Shown here one piece after another: positions 1 to 11,250 of a stretch of 54,333 bases of DNA. Under the pieces are notes generated by a model. It made no database searches. It was not told the DNA's origin and was given only the letters and a program-made list of their open reading frames with translations. Position 1 is the stretch's first letter. Each line of letters starts with the position of its first letter. A program made the translations under genes and the position numbers. This DNA comes from Gnetum montanum (Eukaryota > Streptophyta > Gnetopsida > Gnetales > Gnetaceae): the NCBI GenBank assembly GCA_015680685.1, contig MNCI01025282.1, positions 549,669 to 604,001 of the forward strand. Direction: 5' to 3'.

Positions 1-20
1 CAGAGTTCCCTGATGAAAAT

Positions 21-632
21 GTGAGTGCAATAGACATAGTACCCGATCACTACGATGCCATTTTGAACTTTGATGGAGCATCCACCTCTCAAGGGGGAAG
101 TGCTGCTGCCGTCATCACCTATCCCTCCGGGGAGATCCGACCCTTTGCCTATCGTTTCGACTTTCATTGTACCAATAATGTAGCAGAGTACGAAGGTCTT
201 CTTAGAGGTCTCATGGCAGCACTAGCCTTAGATATCACACGACTAGTGGTCAGGGGAGACTCGCAACTAGTTCTGAACGAAGTCACAGATGTTTACGCAT
301 GCAAAGCGCAACATTTACAGCCATACTGTGACTTAGCCAAACACTTAATGAAGCAATTTGAAAAGACAGATGTACAACATGTCTCCAGAAATGACAATAC
401 CATCGTAGACGCACTAGCCACACTAGCGCTAAACATATCACCTGACATGTTCCATATGTTGCCAAGCTCCATAATCAGTTGTACAAAACTCGTAACCGAT
501 ACTCTCGATACGTTGCCAATTGCATCCGTTAGTACAACACACGCGGTAGAATGGTATGACAACATAAAGGAGTACCTTCTACACGGTGAAACACCGAGGC
601 ATCTAACGAATGCACAAAAAGACGCGGTATGA
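21..632 (+). pseudogene. Tat1 second (RVT_3-type) RNase H domain
   Basis: A 203-residue open stretch with the RNase H fold of the RVT_3 family: first acidic motif NFDGAST (about residue 17), NNVAEYEGLLRGL (about residue 52) with the catalytic Glu, GDSQLV (about residue 80), and the C-terminal RNDNTIVDALATLAL motif. The domain would degrade RNA in RNA-DNA hybrids during reverse transcription. In Tat elements it is an extra copy besides the normal RNase H, which would lie to the left of the window. It ends at a TGA at 630 while the integrase region continues downstream, so the polyprotein is broken. Its counterpart in Tat2 is at about 24133-24800 on the minus strand. Confidence 0.85.
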
Positions 633-699
633 AAGCGTTCTCGGCAATATGCACTGGTAGGAGACACATTGTGTCGTTGATTCTACGAAGGCATACTGC

Positions 700-1774
700 T
701 AACATGCGTTAGTAGCACCGATGCCCAAACCATTGTTGAGCAAGTACACGACGGACTATGCGGAGGACATATAACACCTAAAGCAATGGCAACGAAAATA
801 AGACGCTTAGGCTATTATTGGCCACATATGGAGTATGACTGTCTCTCCAAGGCTAAAACATGCAGTACCTGTCAAAGACATAGTAATCTGATCCATGTCC
901 CACCAAATGAGTTGCATACAGCGCAAATCACATGACCCTTTCAAAAGTGGGGGTTGGACCTTATCGGACCAATAACACCCTCATCTTCTGCAGGGCATAG
1001 TTTCATCATAACCGCGACAGAGTATTTCACGAAGTGGGTAGAAGCTGTTCCCCTTCGAAAAACCACAGCTAAACACGTATGCAACTTCATTCTTGAAAAC
1101 ATTGTGACTTGTTTTGGCATCCCCATGACCATCATCACTGATAACGGGCCACAATTCAGCAGTGCCGAAACCAAAACTTTCTGTGAAAGTTTGGGGATAA
1201 AAAACTCCTTTTCATCCCCTTACTATCCTTAGAGCAATGGGCAAGCAGAGGCCACAAATAAAACCATCATAACAATACTTAAAAAGATGCTTACCCAAAG
1301 CAAGAAAAGATGGCATGAGCAGCTGGTATACGTATTGTGGGCTTATCATACTACGCATTAGACTTCAATAGGTAAAACGCCATATAGTCTCGTTTATGGT
1401 TCAGAAGCTGTTTTACCCTTGGAATTACAAGTACCATTTTTAAGAATCACACTTTCCGGACTTCTCGACAAATGCGCATCATTGACCTGGACTTGATGGA
1501 GGAAGAACGCATACGTGCACTCGATCAGATTGAATGGTACCAAAAACGACAACGACAACGCCATCGGCACGACATTCATAAGCGCCCTATCAAAGAAGGC
1601 GACCTTGTACTTAAGGCCGTTCGGGAACACCCGGACAAATTCTCAGCCAACTGGGAAGGGCCCTACTTGGTCACCAAAGCATACGACAACGGAGCATTCA
1701 AGTTAGCTGATATGGAAGGGAATGAGCTTACAAATCCGACCAATCACTTGTTCTTGAAACCGTTCCACATTTGA
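700..1774 (+). pseudogene. Tat1 integrase (zinc finger, DDE core, C-terminal domain)
   Basis: The H-H-C-C zinc-binding domain is read at about 735-880 (HDGLCGGH, then CSTCQRH). The catalytic core runs from about 957 with LDLIGPITP, the second acidic residue in ITDNGPQF (about 1137) and the Glu in SNGQAEA (about 1248). A stop at about 1231 separates the core from SNGQAEA, and further indels follow. The C-terminal domain is intact at 1472-1774: KEGDLVLKAVREHPDKF, then WEGPYLVTKAYDNGAFKLAD, ending NHLFLKPFHI and a TGA. The product would insert element cDNA into the genome. The same C-terminal motif is found in Tat2 near 22975-23170 (minus strand). It is inactive as it stands. Confidence 0.85.
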
Positions 1775-1789
1775 GTATAGGCTCAGGTA

Positions 1790-2290
1790 CGTGCTCGTCC
1801 TGGAATCATGACGGTAAACTGATACCATAGAACAGTCCTAGCATCATGACTTAAAACTGATACCACAGCTCGTCCTGGAATCACGACGGTAAACTGATAC
1901 CACAGCTCGTCCTGGAATCACGACGGTAAACTGATACCACAGCTCGTCCTGGAATGACGATGGTAAATTGATACCACAGCTCGTCTTGGAATCACGACGG
2001 TAAACTGATACCACAGCTCGTCCTGGCATCATGACGGTAAACTGATACCACAGAGCATCCGCAATGACAATAAACTAGCACCCGTTCGGTACGACAGTAA
2101 ACTGTCACAGTCCCACTCGCCAGAGTCTGCTAAGACTATAAATTGGTTTGCCTCTTCACGGTCTGCCACGACTAGAAACTGGCAATGTACCGTCCGCCAC
2201 GACGCTAAACGGGAAATGTCCAACGGGTTATGACATAAAACTAACCCATGATTGTCCGCTACGACTATAAATTGGCAACCTTCTCTCTGG
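1790..2290 (+). repeat. Tat1 tandem hairpin array (37-bp units, then degenerate units)
   Basis: About seven 37-bp units (about 1795-2050) are followed by about six shorter, more varied units to about 2285. Each unit carries an inverted repeat followed by AAACTG or similar. In the 37-mers CGTC pairs with GACG around a 10-base loop; one unit (1834-1851) has AGTC with GACT instead. In the later units the loop is usually 6 bases: AGTC/GACT near 2128, CGTC/GACG near 2190, TGTC/GACA near 2219 with a longer loop. The array begins just after the integrase stop. The same module in the same element-sense orientation occurs in Tat2. The function is unknown. Confidence 0.85.
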
Positions 2291-3250
2291 TTCCTTAATC
2301 GGTGGCTGCACCCCAACTTCATCAAAATCGCTGCATCGCTCGCCATCGGCCGATCCTAACAACATTGTTGCCATTTATATACAGTGCCTGAAATCTCATT
2401 TGGTGCCTTTGTTTCATCCGTAGCTGTTTAAGTCTAAGCTTGCTTATTCACTGATGGTTTTCTTGTCTTCTTGGAGTTGCGTTTGCAGGATGACACTCAG
2501 AGGTGTTCGTACAAGAATGCACTTCGGCATAAGTAGCAAGGTGAGATGTTGTTCACAGCGCACGTGACAAAACTAATCAAGCCATTCACTAGTACATCCC
2601 CCGTTTCATATCCCGCCTATCCTTCAACACCTCATACTTGGTTACATCCCGGGCATACCTAGTACAGCCCAAAACATCGAACATACCGTTGCATATTGCG
2701 CCACTCTTAAGCGGTCGCAACTCACAATATGGCATTTGAGCATGAGCATAAGAACACAAAAAAGAAGAAGAAGAAGAAGCAAACGCTCATGTCTAAAACA
2801 ATCAAGAAACATCCCGTTGCATGGCTTTGGCTCTCTGCCAACAGGCTCCCCCTAAACACTAAACAAGGGCCCGAACGCTTCATCACGTGGCTTTGGTTTT
2901 GCCAACAAGTCCTCTTGGACACCAACCAAGAGTCTTGTTCTGCCAAAGGATGCACACCTCATGTCTTGATTCCGAGTCTGTTAAACACTGGCTATTGACA
3001 AAGGATCAGCATGACCTGTATACACACCAGAGCATCCCCTTTACCATGCACAATCCCTTGATCAGTTCCCAATCCTCACAATCTCCATTTTCCTATCCAG
3101 CTACAAATTTCACTTCCCCAATCCTAGGTACTATTGAACGCGGTGCGATGATGTCTAGCCAAGTGCCAACGAACAATATTTCTACCAAGTTGCTTGTGGT
3201 GTTTTGCACTTCTTTGTTGACGCTTCTCGAGTTGATTCTTCCAAGCGTCA
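2291..3250 (+). other. Tat1 3' non-coding region
   Basis: About 960 bases between the hairpin array and the PPT. No credible reading frame was seen; the lysine-rich ORF at 2729-2998 arises from a GAA/AAG microsatellite at about 2758-2780. Short stretches near 3215-3255 form an inverted repeat (GTTGACGCTT with AAGCGTCAAC) just before the PPT. No domain was recognised. Confidence 0.5.
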
Positions 3251-3265
3251 ACAAAGAGGGGCCAA
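3251..3265 (+). other. Tat1 polypurine tract
   Basis: ACAAAGAGGGGCCAA lies directly before the LTR start. The minus-strand PPT of Tat2 (complement of 21270-21285) reads ACAAAGAGGGACCAG, so the site is conserved. It is the expected primer for plus-strand DNA synthesis. Confidence 0.8.
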
Positions 3266-4551
3266 TGAAACACCACAAAATTCTGAGCTTAGTACTTTCC
3301 CGATCAGAATCGAGTTAAGTCATGACGTTCCCCAGCATGACTAAAGCTTGAGGGCCCCACAGACAACTTCAAGCAGAATCGAACTCAACGAGGAGCAGTT
3401 CCTTGGGACCTGCCGATGACCACGACAACATCTGCTATCAAACATTGCAATTTCAGGAGATCAAGATACTTAGTCTTCACTAAGTATACATTCTTAGCGT
3501 ATACGCCCAAGCTTGCAGACACAGCGTATACGCCCAACAGACACAGCGTATACGCCCAGCATATACGCCCAGCGTACACACCTCACATGTATGACTGAGG
3601 TATACGCTCGGCATGCAACCCCCGAAGACGGCATGGAAACAGCATTTCAGAGCAAGATTTGGTACAAGACATCAACTCACATGAATAGAGCAATCATCAG
3701 ATGTTGACATTATGCATCCTGGAGTCTATACGCTGAGCATGTACATCCTGCATGCCCAGCGTATACGCCTAACATCCACAGCGTATACGCCCAAGATTGC
3801 AAATACAACATATATGCCCAAGGTCTACGCTTAGTAGATACAGCGTATATGCCCAGCGTATACGCCCAGCAAATGCAACACGTTGTACACTTGTAACATT
3901 TCATTCTTTTGCACTCGGTCAACGCGCCATGTGTCACCCAACCCGAGTCTAACGTCTAAACCTGTATAAAACCCCCAATTTTTCATTAGATCGGGGTTGG
4001 CAATTTTGAGCAAACCAGAAAGAAAAATAGAGACGCTAAGAACCAGAGCAAGAACTCTGTACGCTGGACCCTGCATGCTGAGCATACAACCTCTACGCTG
4101 TGCTTGCAGATTGAACCAGCAGTCATCCTTGCATCCACCGGGGCTATTCGTCCGCCTTGTGTCAAAGCCACAACTGCGTTAGACCGGTGCATTGTAACTC
4201 TCATTTCGCAATAATATTGCTATGTTTCTTTGCTACAATTTGTTACAGTTTTCCATTCATTGTTGCATGTTTACTGTTTACGCTCTTGTATGTTTACGCT
4301 ACGTTTACATCAGTTACGCCGTTTACGCTCCGTTTTATATTAGTTACGTCGTTTACATATAACCCAGCGTATAGCACTTCGGTGTACGTTCGGGGAAATC
4401 CTTGCCTGATCCACGTGCGGACCACTCAAGGTACTCTGCCTTCGTTAATTCCAGCTTGCCCTCAAGCAAAGGTAGGGTCTTCTGTGCGTGTCTGGAAATC
4501 TCCAGGTTTCTGTTTCCTTCTAGCTAGAGACTGACGATTTCGGACGGTACA
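3266..4551 (+). repeat. Tat1 3' LTR
   Basis: A 1286-bp LTR beginning TGAAACACCACAAAATT and ending ACGATTTCGGACGGTACA, so it has TG...CA ends. The Tat2 LTRs read on the minus strand begin TGAAACACCATAAAATTTC and end with a related CGGTCGTAACA, which supports both ends. A TATA-like CTGTATAAAA occurs at about 3961-3970. The region before it is full of GCGTATACGC palindromes. The LTR would carry the promoter and poly(A) signals for the element. Confidence 0.85.
3495..3875 (+). repeat. GCGTATACGC palindrome cluster in Tat1 LTR
   Basis: About a dozen copies of CAGCGTATACGCCCA or close variants lie in two groups (about 3495-3560 and 3720-3875), upstream of the LTR TATA-like box. The core GCGTATACGC is a perfect 10-bp palindrome. 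The spacing is irregular, so it looks like a cluster of binding sites or an expanded short repeat rather than a satellite. Confidence 0.75.
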
Positions 4552-5566
4552 ATTCCTACTTTAGATCTATGCTATGTGAAATCTCCAAACGGTCTTGACC
4601 TCATGAAAACCTCCACAACCTTATTCATCTTGACAGGGAAAATGGATCCCTTAAACAGGTAGGGAACTCTTGCTTTTCCCAAACAGCCTTAATCTTCTCC
4701 TTTTTGTCTTGTAATTTTCTCACATGAGTTTCTGTCCAGGCAATTTGTATAAGCAACTTATTCACAATAGTTGCAGCCTCTTTCGCCTTTATGATAATAA
4801 CTACTCTCTCTGGTTGTGGATCCATTGAATTTTGATACAGTCCCTGGTTATTCATTGGCTGTGTGCAGCTGGAAGATTAAGTATTGCCGGCAATCAACAG
4901 TTTAATCAGTTGCTAGGCATTTCTTAAAAAGTGAAATTGCTAACTTCTGATATCCGTTGTCATGTTTATTATTTCCATTGCCCTGGTAATCTCAATTTAT
5001 GAATGTGATACCAGTTTACAAGAAGCTCATGGTGGGCATCCTGTTTTCTTTGTATGCCCTTGCTATGTGTCTGCAGCATTAATGTTCAGTATAGTGCTGT
5101 CTGAAATCACAGTAATTGCCTAAAAACCTTTGTCCACATAGCCTGAAATTTTAAAAATACTATCCTAATTTTGCTATGATTTTACTTCATGCATTGAATT
5201 TGAAGATTACGTTTATCGGTAGATGAGATTTAAATCCTCTGTGATGTCATGTTTTTCATTCTGATAATTTCATTTATTACAATATGGTAACCTGACTAAA
5301 GGTTGCCTTTTTGTTTCTTTAGGATATGGCCATATTTTAGAGAAAGGTTGATTAGAGTACTTTTTTTTCTTTGAACAAGTAAAAAGAGAGCATTTTAATA
5401 AAAAAAGATTTGAAGTCAATGAGAGTAGTCTTGGGATCTTAGCAATCAGCCAAGATGATAGGATCAAATTTCTGATAATGATTAGGACACATTTTCTGAT
5501 GATCTTATATAATATTTTTCTTCGTTAGTTTAATATCTTCATAGTCATGCTTGCTTATGATTATAG
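4552..5566 (+). other. Host-gene intron or flank, no exon seen
   Basis: AT-rich single-copy-looking DNA between the Tat1 target duplication (ATTCC, 4552-4556) and an ERA exon. I looked for the preceding ERA exon (the region before the GK-A-L-K motif) and did not find it. It is therefore most likely left of Tat1 and this stretch is the 3' part of an intron. A 76-codon minus-strand ORF (4625-4855) has no recognisable domain. Confidence 0.5.
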
Positions 5567-7294
5567 GAGGGAAAAGCTTTGAAACACTTGGCTACAGCTG
5601 CGAGGCTCGATATTGAACATTTCATGCAGAAGGGAGTTTACTTGGAGGTATGCTTAGGAAAACGTTGATTAAGAATGGAACATTCACTTAAATGATGCAT
5701 ATTATTTTTTTAGTGCATGGTGATTGAATTCATATTTAAAGCATAATGAAAACTATTGCAAATAAATAAAAATTTTGCGGAGAGTAACTGTGTAGCTTGG
5801 ATGATTGTAGCAAGTGCAAAGACTGTTATTTTTAGAAACAGAAGGAATCTTGGGAGGACACTAAGGAGACAAAATTTCCGTATTACAATAAACCAATAAT
5901 TCTAAATGGATGTGTTTGATGAAGCCAAAGCTTGATTGACAAATTCTGGAAAAAGATAACAATTGTAGAGAGGAGATTTTAATTGATGAATTAAGGTGAA
6001 ACTGGAGAGTTGACATGAAATTCTTCTATCATAAGAGATTTGCTAAGAGATTTGCTACCATTAGTGTTTACAGTGACTTTTCAGTTTATTGCAAGTAGTG
6101 GAATTTTCAAGGGAGGAAGCATTTCTAACAACCTATGAAAATGGTTGACTGTATGAGACAATTATGGCTTTAGAAATAGGGAGTTATAAGTTAGGGTTTA
6201 TTAATTTAGAGAACTTTCATTTATTTAATAGTGACAATTAAGGCATTAGAAATCTTTTGAAATATTATTTTCATCACCTCAATGCTCATTCTGCCAAGTG
6301 GATTGGTGGATGAACAAAAGCCTAACCTCTTTTCAAGTGCCAGAAACATTATGTAAGGATAAAAATTATCATAGTATGAATGGGTATACATCATCTAGAA
6401 AATGAAATTGGTTAATATATGGTAGTCCCATATAAAGAAAGAATAGGTAGATTTTACGTAGATAATATAATTAAGGGTAAATCCCACATCTTGCTCAAAT
6501 GTCCTCTCATATGGTGAGCAAATGTCCTCTCATATGGTAACTAGGGTATTGTGGATGATTTGAATATAGTATTCAGCTTTTTCTTTAGCCTTGGGGCTAT
6601 TACATTGAAGAAAGTTTCAAATTTTGATTGAATTGTATAGTTGTTTTTGTGCAACAAATATATTTGGTCCTTTTGTTGGGATTGTAATAGTTTAATTTTA
6701 GTGTTAAAGTTATTGAGCATTTTATAATAAGTTTGTATCTTTGACCAATTCTTTTCTTTTAATTGATAAACAATTTTATTAGTGGAAAAATGATATTTAA
6801 ATATCCTAATAAATTTATAGGGAATTACTATGTTAGATCCTAATAAATTTAATCTAAATATACGTTGGTTCACCGGCAATTAATTGATTGATAATCTATG
6901 ATATTTTATGCTTAGTAATATAAATGTATTTGTTGGGGCAACTACTAGGAGGATGCAAGTGGCTACGTAGATCACAAAATTGAATTCTTGTAATTTCTCA
7001 TATGTTCTTTTTCATTATTATACTTTTTAGGATATGACTTTTAATAATTGGTTTGCTTCTATATTAAAAGGTTTTGAACATTGGTTTTTGAAAGTGATTA
7101 AATCAACTTGTTTCTTTAATGTTTCAAATAATTAAATAAATATTGATTTTATTGGAACTTTTTTTTGTTTTTTGTCTTTGACCGTGCAACTCTTGAATCT
7201 TCTCAAATAGGTTAAGGTTAAGGTGCATCCACATTGGCGTCGAGATGAGGTTTTTCTTAAGCAATATGGTTATGGTGGAGATATTAGAGCTTAG
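5567..7294 (+). CDS. ERA-like GTPase, last two exons (KH-domain C-terminus)
   Basis: Two exons with exact splice sites encode the C-terminal end of an Era-family GTPase. Exon 5567-5647 (81 nt, phase 0) is preceded by TTATAG and followed by GTATGC. It reads EGKALKHLATAAR, then LDIEHFMQKGVYLE. Exon 7211-7294 is preceded by CAAATAG and reads VKVKVHPHWRRDE, then QYGYGGDIRA and TAG. Era proteins end with a KH RNA-binding domain containing a G-K/A-x-L/I-K motif, an AR-D/E helix, VYLE.VKVK.W..DE and YGY (family knowledge). Plant members are targeted to chloroplast or mitochondrion and help assemble the small ribosomal subunit. The GTPase domain exons are not in the window, presumably beyond Tat1. 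Both exons have no stop or frameshift, unlike everything around them. A gene symbol would need the N-terminus. Confidence 0.85.
5648..7210 (+). other. Final ERA intron (1563 bp, GT-AG)
   Basis: Begins GTATGC and ends CTCAAATAG, with both flanking exons in phase 0. AT-rich, with no LTR or transposon protein recognised. It contains a 112-codon minus-strand ORF (6541-6879) rich in Lys, Asn and Ile that I could not assign. Sequence composition alone could produce it. Confidence 0.75.
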
Positions 7295-7715
7295 TAAGAT
7301 GAATTCCTAACATTATTGCTTCTTGATGAAGTGCTTCTCTAAGATTGAAATGTTGTTTATAAACAAATCATATAGGCTTGTGAAATATCATGACTTGGTA
7401 AAATGTTTGCATAGTTGAGCTAAAATAGGCATATGCAAGTTTTGAAGTAAATAGTTGAATATTGTAAAGTTATATACATTAGCATCATCAGTTTTAATGA
7501 ATAATTTTTCATTGACTAGTGATGTAATGAATTGTAATTAATGAGTTTAATTTAAAGTTCTAGATTGATATGAATCTCTCTTTTAAATGAAAATTTACAT
7601 AGCAACTTAATTAGATTTTTCTATAAAAAGCATTATGTTGACCATATGTCTTGAGATGTACTTATATAGTTAAATTGTTATTTTATTGCAGTGTTTAAAA
7701 ATGCTCTCCATGTAT
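7295..7715 (+). other. ERA 3' flank up to element C
   Basis: 421 bp of AT-rich DNA from the ERA stop codon to the LTR of element C. AATAAT at about 7499 is a possible poly(A) signal. TGTAT at 7711-7715 would be the left target duplication of element C; its right partner is not in the window. Confidence 0.45.
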
Positions 7716-8566
7716 TGATAAGTGATAAATCCAAAAATTTTGAGTCAACAATATTATATCTATGATGTCGTAGATAAATTATCGTATCTCGGCATACATT
7801 ATCGTATAAATGATATCGTGGGGTGTGTGCCAACCTATATAAGCAACACTTGGGTGCACGGATTAACAGTAGATTTGATAGCTTAGTAATAGAACTTTTT
7901 CAGTTTGTTTTATTGAATTCAATACTTAGTAGTGTGTGCTCACAATGTGATGTTTTGTAATTGAATGGAATCTTTATTCAAGTGTGATGTACTTGGACGC
8001 ATTGCATGATCGGCAATAAAAATTGAGATTACTCTACATCATTGCAACAACACTTAATTTTATTTTTGTTTCCAATTAGTTTACTATTTATTGTTTTCAT
8101 AGTCAATGTTTATGATTACTTGCAATTTATTTTTAATGTTGTTAAGTAGAATGAGTACGACTAATCTCGAGCATGTAAGTGTAACTATTGGTATGCCCAG
8201 TAATGTAGTACTTGGTAATCCTAATAGTAGTTGCATGAAGTCCAAGGTGTGACTAGAAGATCAAGATCAACTACTTATTGCATAGGCTAGTTTAGATCTG
8301 TTTATTGTCACTTACATTTCGAACCCTTTACTTTCACTTCACGTTTACTAGAAGCCTAATGGCCAATACAACATCAATTATCATATACCTCACCGTGAGT
8401 TAAACCATACGCATTAACTTTACTAACTCACGTGAGAAGACAATGATCGTGAATGCTAACTTATCATTGGTATAATCATATTGCCTTATCTATGGAGTTC
8501 GATTGAGATTGTGCATGAACACTCGTATCTTGTATGGTTGGGTGTTGGGTACTCCATCGCTCATCA
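7716..8566 (+). repeat. Element C 5' LTR
   Basis: 851 bp beginning TGATAAGTGATAAATCC and ending CTCCATCGCTCATCA, immediately followed by a primer-binding site. Related LTRs are at 39981-40845 (minus), 51184-52012 (plus) and 52694-53650 (minus). All share a stretch around GTGATGTACTTGGAC, a CGGCAATAAA-like signal and a GAGTACGAC segment. The promoter region (about 7760-7830) carries repeated ATCGTAT/GATATCG-like words, and TATATAAGC at about 7837 is the likely TATA box. Confidence 0.85.
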
Positions 8567-8588
8567 TTGGTGCTGTTGTTGGAGATAA
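8567..8588 (+). other. Primer-binding site, tRNA-Asp type
   Basis: Directly after the LTR, TTGGTGCTGTTGTTGGAGA. It differs from TGGCGCCGTTGCCGGGGA, the complement of plant tRNA-Asp 3' ends used by Athila-type elements (from memory of the family), only by C-to-T or G-to-A transitions. This is the pattern expected from deamination of methylated DNA. Confidence 0.65.
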
Positions 8589-9133
8589 GTGAATGTTATA
8601 CTAAGTAATTAATTTTCCAAAGTTTGTTGTATCAGAACCTAACTCTAGTCTTTACAACCTTAATAAAAAGCACACGGAACACAAACCGTTAAGAAACGAT
8701 AACATGGCTTTAACATAATGATCAACTATCACCTGTCAAGGAAACAAGGAGTAGTGACAAAATTGTTGATGAAGAAGATTAGGGAATGCCAATGCAAACA
8801 TGTATTACTTATGCTCACACTGATCCATACCATCCTAACTTTACCTTCATATTCCATCAAGATAAACAAATGAGATAGAGAGACATGCAAGAAAATGTAG
8901 CCCTGCCTCCCAAACGTGCAACACTAAACATGTTATAAACTACTCTAAGACGAGTGCACTTGGACTAGATTCAAGAAGGGTATCATGTAACTCAACACAT
9001 GATTAGACCCTACGAACCTGTAAGAGAGTAGATAAAAAAAGATGCTGCTATGAAAATTAAACATGTTCATAACAAAGGAAGGTAGACTACCACATTTGTT
9101 GTCATAGAAGAGCTTGATGTTAATTAGTTCATT

Positions 9134-10600
9134 TTGGAACAACTCCACCATAATCATGAAGAGCCATCAAAGACACCTATCATCAGATTAGAAGAACTTG
9201 TCAAAGCCCAACTTCACTCTACCCTGGGAGAGCCACACAAGGGGGAGGCTACTGACTTAAGATATAAGTGGGACTCTAGGGTAAAGGATCCTACTAAGTC
9301 CTACAAGGAAACTTACAAGATTCATCAAAGGAGAACTAGTTGACATTGTTCTCCTACGACCTCCTCTACTTCATCATGATCATCAAATGACTATAATAGG
9401 AGACATCACAAGTATCAAGACTTTGATAGGGAAAAGAGAAGAGCTCATGTTCGTCATGACCAATACTCAAGGTATTCTGATTTAAAAGATGAGGAGTATG
9501 AAAGGAGACATAGAGAGAGAAGAGAGGATCAAGAGAGGCACGAGCATAGAAGAGATCACCGCTACTATAGAGCTTATGAACCTAAACATGATGATGAACC
9601 CCTTATGACAACTCGGAACATGATCAACATTCAAGAAGCAATTTACATACCAACCAAGCACGTGAGAGACAGTTGAATCAAACAGCTAGATATGAATAAC
9701 ATGCCCTGATTTGAAGGAGGTTATAATGCTAATCCTCAACATCACCTTCAAGCATTTCACAATGCCTACGCTCTTCAAAACATAGAGAGTGATTGGCAGA
9801 AATTGAAGTTGTTTCCTATAACACTTGTGAAGAAAGTGGAAAGCTGGTATAGGTCATTGGAACCTGAATCCATCAAATGTTGGAGTATCATGCTTGAAAT
9901 TTTCAATAACAAATATTAGACATATTCATGTGTCAAGCTTAAGAAATCAAATCCAAAACTAGAAACAAGGGACTTACAAGACCCTTGATGCAACACTGGA
10001 CAAATATTATTCACTATTACACAAATGCTTAGGCCATGGATTTTCATCAAAGGAATAGCTAACATACATCATAGATGGGCTATAAAGAAAAACAAGAGAG
10101 ATCCTTGGGGTTTATGCCCAAGGAAGACTATTAGAATTAACTATCCATCAAATTCAAAGATTCATCAATCAAGTGGCAAAAGAAGAAGGAGAACTTAGAA
10201 AAAGGGAATCAATTGAAGAATACAACATGGATTCATCAATTCGAAAAAGAGATGCACATGTGTGTGATACCCAAGAGGAAGAAACCTTGGATCAAGTCAT
10301 CAAGTCATTAGAAATCTGTTGTCGATGTAGTAGCACAGGTAGCAAAAGTGTGGGATTCGGTAGATGAATGATGTACAATAGCACTAAAGATTGTTGAGGA
10401 GAAAGTAGAACAAGCACTCAACAAAGGTAGAGATAAAAAGAAAAAGAAGGAATTTGGACAAAAGGGCAAAGTTATTTCAATAGCTAGGTACTTAGACACC
10501 AGCTCCATAGATGATGAAGGTTGCATTGTGTGCTACTATGAGCATCATAAGGAATGTTGTTGAGTCATGGTACATTTGCAAGAAACTAGGGCATACGCAC
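9134..10600 (+). pseudogene. Element C gag (capsid-type retrotransposon gag)
   Basis: Fragments in shifting frames together look like a plant Ty3/gypsy Gag. The N-terminal part at 9134-9343 and an Arg/Glu/His-rich stretch (about 9380-9600) precede the retrotransposon gag domain at about 9650-10170: LDMNNMP, FEGGYNANPQHH, LQAFHNAYALQNIESDWQ, then LVKKVESWYRSLEPESI, W, and F...Y. The next piece (10173-10367) reads ESIEEYNMDSSIRKR, and GCIVCYYEHHKECC follows near 10519-10560. Element A has the matching segment at 16600-17545. Gag would form the particle around element RNA. Stops and frameshifts make this copy inactive. Confidence 0.8.
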
Positions 10601-11250
10601 TTAACCCACAATTTATTTAAAAGCAAATGCCCAAACAGCTATCTTATCCTCAAGGTAACTATAGACAACAACCTCAACCAATGTACTATCCTAGTGGAGC
10701 CTTATTGCAGCCATAGGAGCACTACCATCAACAGTGGCAGTAGCCACAATCATGGGCCATGCCACCGTTGTGTCAATAATATCCATACCGACAACCTAAT
10801 CCTTATGGATACTATGTTTAACGTTTAATCTTACTAGCGAATCCACTATTCAAAATCCATAATATCACCCACTTGAATATCACCAACTAGCATCACCAAG
10901 GACTAATCTAAACTCGCACATGCACCCACAAGTAGCTGATCTTTCAAATCCCAACCCAAATCCTTTGCCACCAGTGCCACCACCTATAATGCAGGGTGAA
11001 CTACCATCATAGTCGCAGTAGAAGAAGGCTATAAGGGAAATAAATGTACGAATAGAAGATCTCACCAGCAATCCTAAGGGCCAAACAAAGAAACATCATT
11101 TCTTTAGGGTGAGTCCAAAGAAGGTTGGTAGAATAGGAGCTTTATTAAAACCATCTTCTCCTAAAATAGATCTTCTCACTCTTGACAAGCTTCCATCATC
11201 ATCAAGTTTAGAAATACAGACTATCATGCTCAATGTAGTTGTTACCAATT
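10600..11250 (+). pseudogene. Element C Gln/Pro/Tyr-rich gag-protease linker
   Basis: A low-complexity coding remnant in broken frames. It reads as runs rich in Q, P, Y, H (for example SYPQGNYRQQPQPMYYP near 10640-10700), followed by Pro/Ser-rich and Lys-rich segments before protease. Element A has the same kind of linker at about 17580-18230. No enzymatic motif was seen. Confidence 0.5.

Larger units (their letters stand above)
1..4551 (+). mobile_element. Tat1: Tat/Ogre-type Ty3/gypsy element, 3' part only
   Basis: The 3' portion of a plus-strand LTR retrotransposon; the 5' part lies beyond the left edge. The order read is RNase H-like domain (RVT_3 type), integrase, tandem hairpin repeats, non-coding 3' region, polypurine tract, 3' LTR. 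An RVT_3-type RNase H placed just before integrase is the hallmark of the Tat branch of plant Ty3/gypsy elements (family knowledge). The LTR termini and PPT match those of Tat2 at 20137-38131. The ATTCC at 4552-4556 after the LTR is the presumed target duplication; its partner is outside the window. The element sits upstream of ERA exon 5567-5647, so it probably lies in an ERA intron. Confidence 0.85.

Noticed and set aside
1790-2060. CRISPR-like array with 37-bp periodicity
   Set aside because: The whole 37-bp unit repeats with no unique spacers, and the setting is a plant retrotransposon just after integrase. It is a tandem repeat.
2729-2998. Lysine-rich 89-codon ORF
   Set aside because: Driven by an AAG/GAA microsatellite in the Tat1 3' non-coding region; no domain, and an overlapping frame is equally open.
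4625-4855. Minus-strand ORF as a gene or LINE fragment
   Set aside because: No recognisable motif; lies in presumed ERA intron or flank. It could not be supported.
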